The notes under the pieces: model-generated | The model's database searches: none | What the model saw: only the letters and a program-made list of their open reading frames with translations | What the model was told of the DNA's origin: nothing | Assembly (NCBI GenBank): GCA_000827325.1 | Contig: KN832898.1 | Span: 5,787-69,786, forward strand | Direction of reading: 5' to 3' | From: Oidiodendron maius Zn | Taxonomy: Eukaryota; Ascomycota; Leotiomycetes; Myxotrichaceae | DNA length: 64,000 nt | Part shown: positions 14,230 through 25,682 of the stretch, in pieces | Position numbering within the stretch: the first letter of the stretch is position 1 | How the letters are laid out: every line of letters starts with the position of its first letter | Translations under genes and position numbers: made by a program

Positions 14230-16090
14230 CCTACTACAATGTCTAAAAGGCTCTTAATAAGCTCTACTAGTAATACTAAAACAGCTATAGTATATAGGAT
14301 AATAGACCCTCCTCTTTTTATCTAACTAACTATCCTCTAGATCTATCAAGAACTAGCTATACTAGTTATAAATCTAGATAAGGACTCTACTATAATTATC
14401 CTTTATAACTATTATAGTTTTATATTAGATCTAATAAAGTAGCTTAAAGTAGACCTAACCTTAGTCCTATAGCTAAAGTTCTATAATAAGCCTAATATAC
14501 TAGATATAGTAAAGAAAGGTAATACTAGCCTTAATAATATACTAAATCTTAATACTAGAACTAGTAAAGCTTATTCTATCTCTATCCTAGAGAATAAGGA
14601 TATACAGATAAAGGACTAAGATACAACTAGTATACTAGATACAAAGGAGGCTAGCATTAGCTCTAGGTTCCTAATCAATATAATTATCTTTACTCTAGCC
14701 TTTGTTTCTATTAATACTATTAAGTATATTAATACTAAAGCTTCTGCTAGTACTATTACCCCTACCAAGGCCACTATTCTAGCCAAGACTAAGGCTACTA
14801 TCCCTATCAAGACTAGAGCTCTAGCTAAAGTCATTATCTCTATCTAGACTAAAGCTATTATCCCTGTCTAGGCTAAAGCTATTGTCTTTATTAAAACTAA
14901 AGCCTTAGCCAAAGCTATTATCCCAGCCTAGGCCAAAGCTACTATCTCTACTAGTACAGCTGCCTCTATCTCCTATAGCCTACCTTACCAAATCCTTATA
15001 ATTATAATAGCTCTATAGCTAGATATAACTACAAAGGACCTGGTATAGGCAATAGACATATTTACCCAGGATATTATAGACATGTCTTTTAATATATACA
15101 TAGATAACAAGGAGGTCCCTAATGTATATCTTACTAATATAGAGGTTAAGCTAATTATTAAGTTCTTCTTTAAAGATATCTTTAGTCTAGCTACTAGACT
15201 AAGGGTATAGAGCCTATTCAACTATATTATAGTAGTAGAAGAGTAAGGTAAAGAGCTACTAAACAGCAAGCAAGTATTAGCTCTAGCCTATCAAGAGGAT
15301 ATCCTACTAGACTTCTATACTTTCTTTAATAACTTTAAGTACTTCTTCTAAGATATATATAGTAGTACAAGTATCTATATATAGACCCTTATCTATTAGT
15401 ATTAGTATAAGCTATATAAGACTTTTGACCAGCTCTAGGATATAGCCTATAATACTCTAGAGGTATATAAGGCCTTCCTAGCTTAGCAGGACTTAAAGAT
15501 AGATATAGACCAAAGTACTAAAACCCTAATCCTATTATACCTCTACTATACTCTTAGTCTAGAACAAGCTAGGCTATAGAATATACTTTAGTATAGCTAG
15601 AGTATCTACCTTCTAGCCTATATATTTAGATCTAGTATCCTACTCCTAGTCCTAAACAGTACTACTAATATATGAGTATATTTACTCTAGATCTATAGCT
15701 ATTACTAATATACTTAGAGATTAACCTGCTTTAGTATTTAGAAAGTCATAGCTATTATACTATTTACTACTAAAGCCTTTGGTAATAATACCTATACTAT
15801 CTATAAACTTACTTATAATAATATTCTCTAGTATTTAGTAGATAGTATAGACCTATTAACCCCCTTAGTAGTAGTATCTAGTATAAGAAGCTTAAGCTTA
15901 TTAAGCCTACTTAAGGCCCTAAGTCTAGATAAGGAGGAAGATAGTAAGAAAACACTACTAGAGATTAAGGAGGAGATAGCTACTAAGGAAAAGAAAGAGG
16001 ATATAAGCTTAGAAGATAATAAGGAGCCTATATATAGCAATAGAAGTAATAATAGCAATGATCTAATATTTAATAATAGTAAACCTCTAA
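14230..16090 (+). pseudogene. Coding-like segment q of copy A, related to segment p
   Basis: Second plus-strand coding-like segment. Near its start is a Thr/Ala/Lys/Ile-rich stretch (about 14690-14970) made of repeats around ACTAAAGCTATTATC. The part at 15287-15850 follows segment p (9138-9700) closely: both contain GACTT...TTTAATAACTTTA, CTATCTA(C/T)TAGTATTA and AAGGCCTTTCTAGCTTAG-like stretches in the same order. The C-terminal part is Ser/Glu/Lys-rich. The family is unknown; gag-like or host-like origins are both possible and I could not decide. Confidence 0.4.
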
Positions 16091-16374
16091 AGTAAAGACT
16101 AAAGAGTAGGCTAGTATATATATATCAAATGCCTCTATTTAATATATATATAAATATATTACTAGACAGAATAAAAATATAAAGAGATTAATATATTCTC
16201 TTATATACTATATTTTAGGAGGAATATAAGAGACTAGAGGCAGCTAAATATAGCAAATGATAGAGTAGGGCTAATAGAGTATTTTATATATTAAGAAAAA
16301 GGCTAGATATAATAATGCCTAGTGTAGCCTATATAGAATCCTATAGATAATTAATATATAAAGGATTTAAATTA

Positions 16375-17330
16375 GATTATCCTACTTTTAGTCCTAGTAG
16401 CTATATATAAATACTAGCTTTCTATATACTACTATACCTAAAAGCCAAGGCTTTAAATTAGACTAACCCCCCTTTAGTCCTAGTAGCTATATACAAATGC
16501 TAGCTTTCTATATATTACTATACCTAAAAGATAATAAATAAGTTAGCTAAAGATAGTTATATTCTAATCTAGAAGCAAGGAGATTCAGGTTTTTAGAAGT
16601 CTATAACTATAGTCTATAAGCTTATATACTAGCTTCAATTATCCTAACTTTAATCCTAGTAGCTACTTATAAATACTAATTTTTGGTATACTACTATACC
16701 TAAAGGGTAAGGCTTTAACCCTCCCTTTTATCCTAGTAACTATATATAAATACTAGCTTTACATATACTATTATATCTAAAGAGTAAGGATATAAATCAG
16801 ACTACCCTCCCTTTAATCCTAGTAGCTATATACAAATGCTAGCTTTCTATATACTACTATACCTAAAAGGTAGTAAATAATAGGCCTAAAGGTAGTTATA
16901 TTCTAACCTAGAAGCAAGGAGATTTAGGTTTTTTAGAGCCTATAGCTATAGTCTATATATATATAAACTAGCCTAACTTATCCTACCTTTAATCCTAGTA
17001 GTTACTTACAAATACTAGTTTTCTATATAATATTAAGTATAAATACCCATTTCTATATAATACTAATACTTAAAAAAGCAGTAAATAAATTGACTAAAGA
17101 TAACTATAGAACCTATATAAAAGCAGAAAGATTTGGTCTATAGGCTTATAAACTAGCCTCTAGCTTTAGTTCTAGTAGCTACTTATAAATACCTGTTTTC
17201 TATATAATACTATACCTAAAGAACTATAAATAAATTAGCTGAAGATAGTTATATACTACCAGGATACAGAAAGACTTAAGCTTTTAGGGCTTATAATAAT
17301 AGTCTATAGGTTTTTAAACCAGCTTGAATT
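16375..17330. repeat. Tandem array of roughly 100-bp units, copy A
   Basis: At least eight imperfect units share the core TCCTAGTAGCTA-N-TATAAATACTAGCTTT followed by CTATATACTACTATACCTAAA. Spacing varies from about 85 to 130 bases, and some units carry an extra piece with GATAGTTATATTCTAATCTAGAAG. The same array is in copy B at about 31430-32340, so it was part of the unit before duplication. It follows segment q and looks non-coding. Confidence 0.75.
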
Positions 17331-18589
17331 CTTCTCCTAGCTCTATCCTAACTATATACCAAAATTTAGAAAATTTTACCACAGGTTTATAGGCTAATAT
17401 TCATAATTTGTAACTTGGTATTACTACTAGTACTTTACATATCTTTACTTGTAATTAGATAATCTCAAGAGATAAACTATAAGTAGTATACTATATGTAA
17501 ATAAAACTATAAATGTAAATAACTAACTATAGTATACCTTTATTATAAGAGAGAAGATCTAATATATATTCTTCCTTCTATTAGTAGCCCTCCTTACTAG
17601 CTTAGCTATAGCAATTCAGATAGAGTACTACCTATAGTATAGATATTAAAGCCTCTATATATCTAACACTTAATATCTATCTAATCTATCTCAACTATAA
17701 TAATACCTAAATACCTTCTAATAAGTATACTATTATAGAAGCATCTTTTTAACTACCTACTACTACTATTATCAAAGGGTCTACTAGCTACAACTAGCTA
17801 CAAAAGACAAGCGCTACTATAGCTCTTATATAAGAGTTTATATAACAATATAGTTACCTATCTAAAGCACCTCTATAAGAAGTATAGTATATATAGAGAT
17901 AACTAGTATCTTATTAACTACCCCTTTGGCTTTAAGGATATATAGGTAAAGCGGAACTAGCTAGTACTAGAAGATACTCTAGATATAAAGAGTCTATTTA
18001 TATATATAGACTTCCTCTAGTAGCTTTATACTAGTAGTATAAGGATAAAGATTAGACTCTTCTATATATAGATAAAGATATAGGTAGGGGGGAAGAGGAA
18101 CGACTAGAAGATAGATATCTAGTATATATAGATATATATACTATAGAAACTTAATAATAAAGGTATTAAGATAATTATCTAGGACTCCAATTAGATAATG
18201 AATATGAAGAGGTAGTATCTACTATAAAACATTAGTATATAGAGGATACTAATTGATCTGGCCTAGTTAAGGTATATAGTCAAGGAAGTCTAGATTAGTA
18301 ATAGTAGAAACAATAGCTATAGTTAATACATTAAGCTTATATTCAACTAGATTAAGTTAGTCCTCTAGGGCTACAGAAAAGCAGCTATTCTAGTCTTAGT
18401 AGAGATAGTATAGAATAGCTTTATCTAACTTATAATATCTAAGGCTATCTCTAAGGTAGCTAGTATAGCCAAGTTAATCTAGCTGCTTACTAACTAGCTA
18501 TAGCCAAGTAAGAGAGCCTAGGCAGCAAGCTAGCAGTAGAGGGATAGATAGGTAGCCAATATAGATATCAAGAGCAAGACTAAAAAGAA

Positions 18590-18960
18590 AGCAGTTAAGG
18601 AGAAGGTTAGTATAAACAAGGAGATAGAGGTAGAGGATAAAGAGATATAAGGTAATAAGATAGAGGTAGAGGTAGAGGTAAAGGATAAGGAGATATAGAG
18701 TAAAATAATAGAGGTGGAAATAAAGGATAAAGAGGTATAGAGTAAAGAGATAGAGGAAGTAGAGGTAGGGGATAAAGAGATAGAGGTAGGGGATAAGGAG
18801 ATAGAGATAGAGAATAAAGAGATATAGGGTAGAGAGATAAAGATAGAGGATAAAGAGGCTTAAAGTAAAAAGATAGGTAATAAAGAGATAGCTAATAAGG
18901 AGATAGTATATAAGGAGATAGAGGAGGAGGAAGGGGAGTAAGTTAGAGGGGCTAGAGAGA
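18590..18960 (+). repeat. Lys/Glu/Asp-rich low-complexity segment, copy A
   Basis: Repeats of GATAAAGAGATAGAGGTA-like steps read on the plus strand as Asp-Lys-Glu-Ile-Glu-Val runs, the typical pattern of a charged coiled or disordered protein segment. Upstream (about 17800-18560) the plus strand has coding-like texture and retains some CG and GC-rich words, so this may be the tail of a third decayed gene. The copy B counterpart is 33650-34010. Confidence 0.55.
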
Positions 18961-19566
18961 AGGGAAAAGGCTAAGAGGAAGTAGCGTTATTACTATAGGA
19001 TTATACTATATAATAAATCTTTATATCTAAACAATTAATCAAGGAACCTCTTTCTTTAGTTATACCTCTCTTATATAGAATAAAATATCTAGTCTATCCT
19101 ATCTATATATTCTCTTCTTTTCCTTTCTATTATCTAGATAGTAATAAAGGGCATTCTCTTAATATAGCTATATACTAAAGGCTAGAGGAGTACAGGAAGG
19201 GAGAGGAAGGGATAGCTTAATATTACTAAAGGGCTACCCTTACCTTTATACTAATAATACCTAGGCTCTTCTCCTTATAGATAGCCTATCACCCCTTTAG
19301 AGCCAAGTAAGGGATAGAAGAAGGATGATATAGCTAGAGGAATCTATATAAGAGGGAGTATATCTAGGATATTACTCAATTAATATAGCAAAAGCTAATA
19401 TCAATTAACCTTTAACTTAGTAATTACCTTGGTAAAATCGCTTAACTAAGACTAGAGCCAAGTAAGTCAAAAAATTTTCTCTCTATTAAGAGGCTTCCCC
19501 CTTCCTTCCTTCCTCCCTTCCTCTCTTCCTCCCTCCTCCTTCCTCTATCCAAAGATCTTGATCCTG

Positions 19567-19655
19567 ATTACTATCCTGATCACTATCCTAATCGCTATCG
19601 CCATCGCTATCGCCATTACTATCGCTATCGCTATCGCTATCGCTATTGCTATCAG
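19567..19655. repeat. ATCGCT/ATCACT hexamer array, copy A only
   Basis: About fourteen tandem hexamers of the type ATCGCT, ATCGCC and ATCCTG, reading as Ile-Ala dipeptides on the plus strand. It is one of very few CpG-containing stretches in the first 38 kb. The corresponding place in copy B (about 34640-34670) has no such array, so the array either expanded in copy A after duplication or was lost from copy B. Confidence 0.8.
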
Positions 19656-20659
19656 CTACCTGCTTCCTGGAATGCCTGGAATGCCTAGTATAACTATACT
19701 TACCTCTATAGCTCTTAAAGCAGCTAGGCTCCTCCTATCTGCTAGCAAGATCCTTCTCTATATAAGTAGAGTCCTCCTTAACACTAGTGAAATCCTCCTA
19801 TATACTAGTAAGACCCTCCTGTATACTAGTAAGCTCCTTCTAGATATAGACTACATTATCCTAGAGGTTAGTAATACTCTATAGGAGACCTAGAGACAGC
19901 CGCTAATAATATAGGGACAGCTTGGCTTAATTGATAGGTAGCTTATTAACAGCTAAGGCTTGTAATATTATTAAAAGGAGAGTAGTTAGTATAAGAGGGC
20001 TAGAATAGACTATTAGAGAGGCTAGGACAAGGTCTAGTATATAGTATATTAATGTCTTAAAGATAGAAATATACTTATTGCCCCTCTTATATATACCTTA
20101 ATAGTCTAACCCTTATATTTCTATTAATCTCCTCTTTAGATACTTTAATAATCCCCTTGATTATACTCTCTTAAAAAGCAATAGACTTAAGTTAGTCTAA
20201 AGCTACAAATATTCTAATAATAGTATATAGAGGTTATAATAAAACCTAGCTAGTATAGGTATATTGCTTTTAGTATAACTATATATAGAAACCTATATAA
20301 TCTAGTAGTATAGCTTATACTTAATATAGTAAATTATTTAACTAGCCTTCTATATATAAGAGGCTCTGCTCTCTCTCTCTTCTTCTTCCCCTTTATCTTT
20401 AACTTGTTCTCTTAGTTATATTAGTTAGTAATTAAGATACCCCTTTATATCTAGTACTCTAGACTTCTTTATAGATCAAGATCCCTTATTCTACTCAATC
20501 TATTATAGGAATAAAGGCCTTTTTAATATCTAGTTATCTTTCTTTTAAAAGGACTCTCTAATTATTTTCTTTCCTTTCTCTCTCTCTCCCCTTCTCTCTC
20601 TCTTTCAAGTAGGCTTATTTATATCTATCTATACTCTATATCTATTATAATGTAATTAC

Positions 20660-21400
20660 TATCAGCTCTATATTTCAGTATAAGTAGATGCCCAAATAAG
20701 AGAGAGGGGCTAGCTAATCAAACCTAGACTATATATATTTTAGTATTAGGTTAATATCTAAACCTTTTAGTATTAGATAGATATCTAAATAAGATATAGA
20801 TAGCTAATCAATCCTAGACTATATATTTCAATATAGATAAATATTCTAAATATTTCAGTATAAATAGATACCTAAATAAGAAGTAGATAGTTAATTAAAT
20901 CTAGACTATATAGTCTAGTATAAGTAGATATCTAAATAAAGGGAAGATAGTAGATTAGTCTAGACTATATATTTCAGTATTAAGTAAATATCTAGACCTT
21001 TCAGTATTAGATAGATATCTAAATAAGATAGAGGATAGCTACTTAATCCTAGACTATATATTTCAGTATAAGTAAAATACCTAAATGTTTTAGTATAAGT
21101 AGATACTTAAATAAAAGGGGGATAGTTGATTAGCCTAGACTATATATTTTAGTATTAGATAAATACCTAAATGTTTCAGTATTAGATATATATCTAAATA
21201 AAAGAGGGATAGCTAATCAACCTAGACTATTATTTCAGTATAGATAAAGGCTTTAAATATTTCAGTATAAGTAGATACCTAAATAAGATAAGGATGATTA
21301 ATCAATTCTAAACTAGATATATTTCAGTATAGAGTAAATACCTAAATATTCTAGTATAAAGTAGATATATAAATAAAAGAGTAGTTAGACAATTATATAC
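20660..21400. repeat. 88-bp minisatellite, copy A only
   Basis: About nine imperfect units of some 85-90 bases. Each begins CTAGACTATATATTTCAGTAT and contains one or two AGATAAATACCTAAA sub-motifs and a GGATAGCTAATCAA tail. Copy B lacks it: its sequence passes from the CTTATTTATAT stretch near 35870 directly to the TTAATTTAATT stretch equivalent to about 21740 in copy A. This accounts for most of the length difference between the copies. Confidence 0.8.
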
Positions 21401-21816
21401 TAAGTATTAGTATCTCTAGTCTAGAATAATATATATATTATAATATCATTTGATTCCTGAATAAATATAGGATAATAAGGTATATATACCCTTTACCCCT
21501 GCCTACTTAGCTTAAATAAGGTATTTATACCTAGACTATATAAGAGAGGAGGTAGATATATACTCTAAGCTTCTAAAAGAGTCTTATCCTTTAATCAGAT
21601 AGCTATAGCTATAGCTACCTATAGGTTAGAAAGATAAAAGAGAGATTGAACTTCAATCCCCTTTAATTTAGTAAAGCTAATACTAGAACATATTATAATC
21701 CTCTATCCTACTACCTTTATTATTATATATCTATATAATAATTTTGAATTCCTGAATTAAATTTGAATTAACTTAATTTAATTAAATTAAATTAAATTAT
21801 TTTATTTTAGGTTAAA

Positions 21817-21831
21817 GGGGGGGGGGGGGGG
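21817..21831. repeat. Poly-G run (15 G)
   Basis: An uninterrupted run of 15 G in otherwise very AT-rich DNA, just before the end of copy A. Copy B has a purine-rich GAAAGAAAAAGAGAG stretch at the matching place. Homopolymer length may be affected by sequencing error. Confidence 0.9.
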
Positions 21832-23429
21832 TCCTTAGAAGGTAGAAGAACCCTTCTCTAACTCCCTTTTAACCTCTAGTCCTAGCTAATTATATACTAG
21901 TACTATACTAATTTAGCTATATAGTCTATATATCTACCTAACCTGACCTACCCAAAATCTCCTAAACTCTAAGCTAAAGGCTATCTATAGACTAGATATA
22001 GCTATAATAGGAATATAAAGCCTGCTTATAGCTTCTAGCATTAGTAATATAGTAAAATATAGAGGGCTAGTAGGAAGTAATGTTTTAATAGTATATATAA
22101 TATAGAGATCTATATATAACTTAAAACAATATTAGATACTCTAACTACTATAAATCTCTTATACCCTCTAAAAGAGACAATTATATATTATATTACTAAT
22201 CTATTACTATCTAATCTAGAAACAAGTCTAGAATTTATATTAGGGAATATTATCCTTATCTTTATTCTCTAGATTACTTATATATAGCTCCTTTTCTTTG
22301 AAGTCTAGCCCTTTATTACTAGCTTAATACTTTAGTAGCTTAGTATAATAGCTCTGTTTAGTAGATCTAGAGGTCTATTAGCCTATAATACCTTAGCTAG
22401 AGAGGGGGATTAGAAGACTTATAGTATAGAAATAGGATCTTTAGTAATAGAGAAGAGTCTAGTATACTTAATAGAGCTACTAAGAGTTAGTAATAGCCTA
22501 GAGAAGGTTAAAGAAATACTCTATAGTATAAGTATCTATTTAAAGGTTTAATAAAGGTTATATTTAACTATAAGGGTTAGAAAAGTAAAGAAGATAGAGT
22601 AGTAATAACTAATAGTAAGACTTAGAGATAATCTTATAACCTTAAGAAATAAACTATTCCTTTATATATAGTATTATATCTATACCTTACCCTTTAATAG
22701 ATACCTTAGTAAATAAAGTAGTAGATAAAGCTAGAGCTTACTCCTTAAAATAGAAGATAGCTAGTAGAGTATTAATAGAGAATTAAAGTAAGATTAGACT
22801 AGACCTACTCTTATAGATAATAGTAAAGATAGTAGTACTAATAGAATTAAATATTATAATTTTAGCTATAGTAGTATAAAGCTTATAACTATTAGTAACT
22901 AAAAGATAAGGTATCTAGAAGCCTATAATTTACTTTATTAAGAGTCTAGTCAATATTATTAGCTATAGCTATATATTATAAGAGAGTATATTATATTTTA
23001 AGATAATATTAAAGAGAAGAAGTAAAGTTCTATTATTTATATTCCTTATATATAAGGCTTTTAATATAGCTAAATACTAAAAAGGAGACACTAACTCTAT
23101 TCCTATACTAGGACTATATTTATATACTAGTATATTAATACTAAAGTTATATACTATTAAATAGATATTCTATAAGATCTCCTCTTTTTTCTTTACTCTT
23201 ATATCTCTTAGTCTAAAAGCCTTCTTACTATTATATATCTTTAATCTCTATTATAAAAGCCTAGAATTCTTTAAACTCTTTATACTCTTTATCTTTAGAA
23301 GAGAATTACCTATACTAGGATATTATAACTACTACTTATAACCCTACTAAAGGAGAAGAGAGTATCTAAGGTTTATATAGGATAGCTTCTTTTATCTCTA
23401 AGTAATCTAATCTATCTCTAGATCTATAA

Positions 23430-23793
23430 GTTACTAACTACTCTTATAAAATCCCCTAGTACTAATTCTATAGTTATAATCCTATATTACTATTATACCT
23501 TTATCCTTAAGCTTATAGCCTAAATTAAAGTTAACCTTAACTAGCCTAAATAGTCTATATTTACTAGCTAGAAGGGCTAGAATATAGTAAAGAAGGTAGT
23601 TATATTTGTAACCCTTAAGGAAGATAATCTATTTATTATACTAGAGTCTATTCTAGAAGAGGAGAAGGAGAAGAGAAAGGAAGAGAAGAAGAGAGAGGAG
23701 AAGAAAAAGGGAAAAAAGGAGAAAGGCAAGGATAAGGAATAAAAGAAGGAGGTTAAAGAAGAAGAGATAAAGGAAGAAGAGGATAATAAAAGC

Positions 23794-23837
<44 letters not shown>

Positions 23838-25115
23838 CTTTACTAAAGAGGTAGCTATTAGTATTAGTATCTATTAGAAATACTACTTAAACTAATATTT
23901 AGCTATAGATATAACTACTTTTATTCTAAAGAAGATATACTAGACTACTTTTAGTCTAGTAATAAGGATTATAATAGCCTTTAGACTATACTATAGTATA
24001 GATAACCTTATCTCAAGAATAGAAAGGTTTATATAGGCTTTATAATAGATAATAATAAACCTCTATATTAATAATAAGATAGTTAAAGGTATCTACTTTA
24101 TAAATTAAGAGATCTAGAAGGCTATTATTTTCTTCTTTAAGGAGGTCTTTAGAACTAGAGTTTAAAGGAAGATCCTAAGCCTTATTATATATATATAGTA
24201 TACTAAAGCTAAAGGGATAGAGTTTAAGAGTAGTAAATAAGTAGCTATACTAGCCTATTAAAAGGATATTCTAGAAGTATTCTAGGACTTTTTTAATAGC
24301 TTTAGATATTTCTATTATAGTATATATAGTAATATAAGTATTTATATCTAGATTCTTATTTACTAGTATTAGTATCAGCTATATAGAACCTTTAAGTAGC
24401 TCTAGAATATAGCCTATAAGAATCTAAATAAATATAAGGCCTTTCTAGCTTAATAGAACCTAAAAATAGAAGTTAGCTAAAGTATAACTATACTAATCTT
24501 TTTATACTTTACTTATACCCTTAATATAAAGAAGACTAGATTAAGGAATATACTCTAATAAAGCTAGTATATCTATATTTTAGTCTATAACTTTAGTACT
24601 AGTATCCTAACTCTATTTCTAGATAATATATCTTATCTATAAGTATACTATTCTAGAATAGAGTATTAATATTAATATTCTTAAAGGCTAAACTACTTTA
24701 AGATTTAAAAAGTTCTAGCTATAGTATCTTTTACCTCTAAAGCTTTAGATAAAGATACCTATACTATCTACTATCTAGCTACTATTAATATCCTTAACTA
24801 TCTTATAGATAGATTAGTCTTACTAGAGCTATAGTTTATAGCTAGCTTTAATAGGAATTTATTAAGCTTACTTAAAGGTATAAGTCTAAGTTATAAAAAG
24901 GATAGAGTTAAAGGTATTAACTTTAAAATAAAGGGATATAGAGACCTAGATAGAGAAGGGATTAAAGGAATAGTAATTAATAAAGAGATAGAGGAGGAGG
25001 TAGAGAAAGTAGAGGAGATAAAGAAGATAAAGGAGATAAAGGAGGTAAAGGAGGTAAAGAAGGTAAAGAAGATAGAAAAGATAAGAGAGGTAAAGAAGGA
25101 GATATCCTTTTTTAG
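23430..25115 (+). pseudogene. Coding-like segment p of copy B, RIP-degraded
   Basis: Counterpart of 8380-9997 in copy A, with the same Lys/Glu-rich stretch, AAT run (23793-23836), central part and Lys/Glu/Val tail (about 24985-25110). It is more AT-rich than the copy A version. Family not recognised, not functional. Confidence 0.4.
23793..23836. repeat. AAT trinucleotide microsatellite, copy B
   Basis: About 14 AAT steps, at the same place in the unit as 8660-8701 in copy A. Confidence 0.9.
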
Positions 25116-25682
25116 TAGCTAAATAATTATCTCTTTATCTTTAAATAAAGGTTATCTTTATTTTTAACTTTAAATTTCTTAAGTATTACTATAGTATAAT
25201 TTAATATATATATAAAGATACTATAATATCTAAAAGAAAGCTCTTTAAATTGTTTCTATATAACTTAAGTTATCTATATCTATCTAGTGTTTTTAGTATT
25301 CTATTATACTAAAAATATAGAGTTTATAACTACCTTTTAGTATTCTATTATATTAAAAATATAAAGTTAGTAACTATCTATTTAGTATTCTATTATAGTG
25401 AAAATAGAGACTTAATATACTAGAATACTATAACTAGAATAAATAAAAGGTATATAATTAATTCTTAAACTACTCTAATATTTTTATTTGATTTCTATAA
25501 GTCTATTCTAATACTAATTGTTATTTAGCTTAGTTTAGTCCTAGCCTTTATTTCTTCTTCTAAAGTATATTTATACTTTCTAAAATAATATTATTTAGGA
25601 TATTATCTAGTTATATAGCTATTATTAGACTACTAATACTTAATATAAGAAAATATATAATTATAGGTAAGATACTTACTTC

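Larger units (their letters stand above)
6889..21990 (+). repeat. Long tandem unit, copy A (about 15.1 kb, RIP-affected)
   Basis: The unit starts at ACTAGATATAGCTATAATAG (6889) and ends at CTATCTATAG (21990), where copy B begins at once with the same start sequence. The two copies align along almost their whole length at an offset of about 15.0-15.1 kb, so the ends are set by direct comparison. Inside, in order, are a plus-strand coding-like segment, a reverse-strand coding-like segment with a 9-bp array, a second plus-strand segment related to the first, a roughly 100-bp array, a Lys/Glu-rich segment, a hexamer array and an 88-bp minisatellite. No convincing terminal inverted or long terminal repeats were seen. 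It could be a large mobile element or a plain segmental duplication. Copy A keeps more C and G than copy B. Confidence 0.8.

Noticed and set aside
14616-15221. Minus-strand hydrophobic frames that look like membrane proteins
   Set aside because: They are the antisense of the Thr/Ala/Lys repeat and the rest of plus-strand segment q; RIP-converted AT-rich DNA gives such frames by composition.
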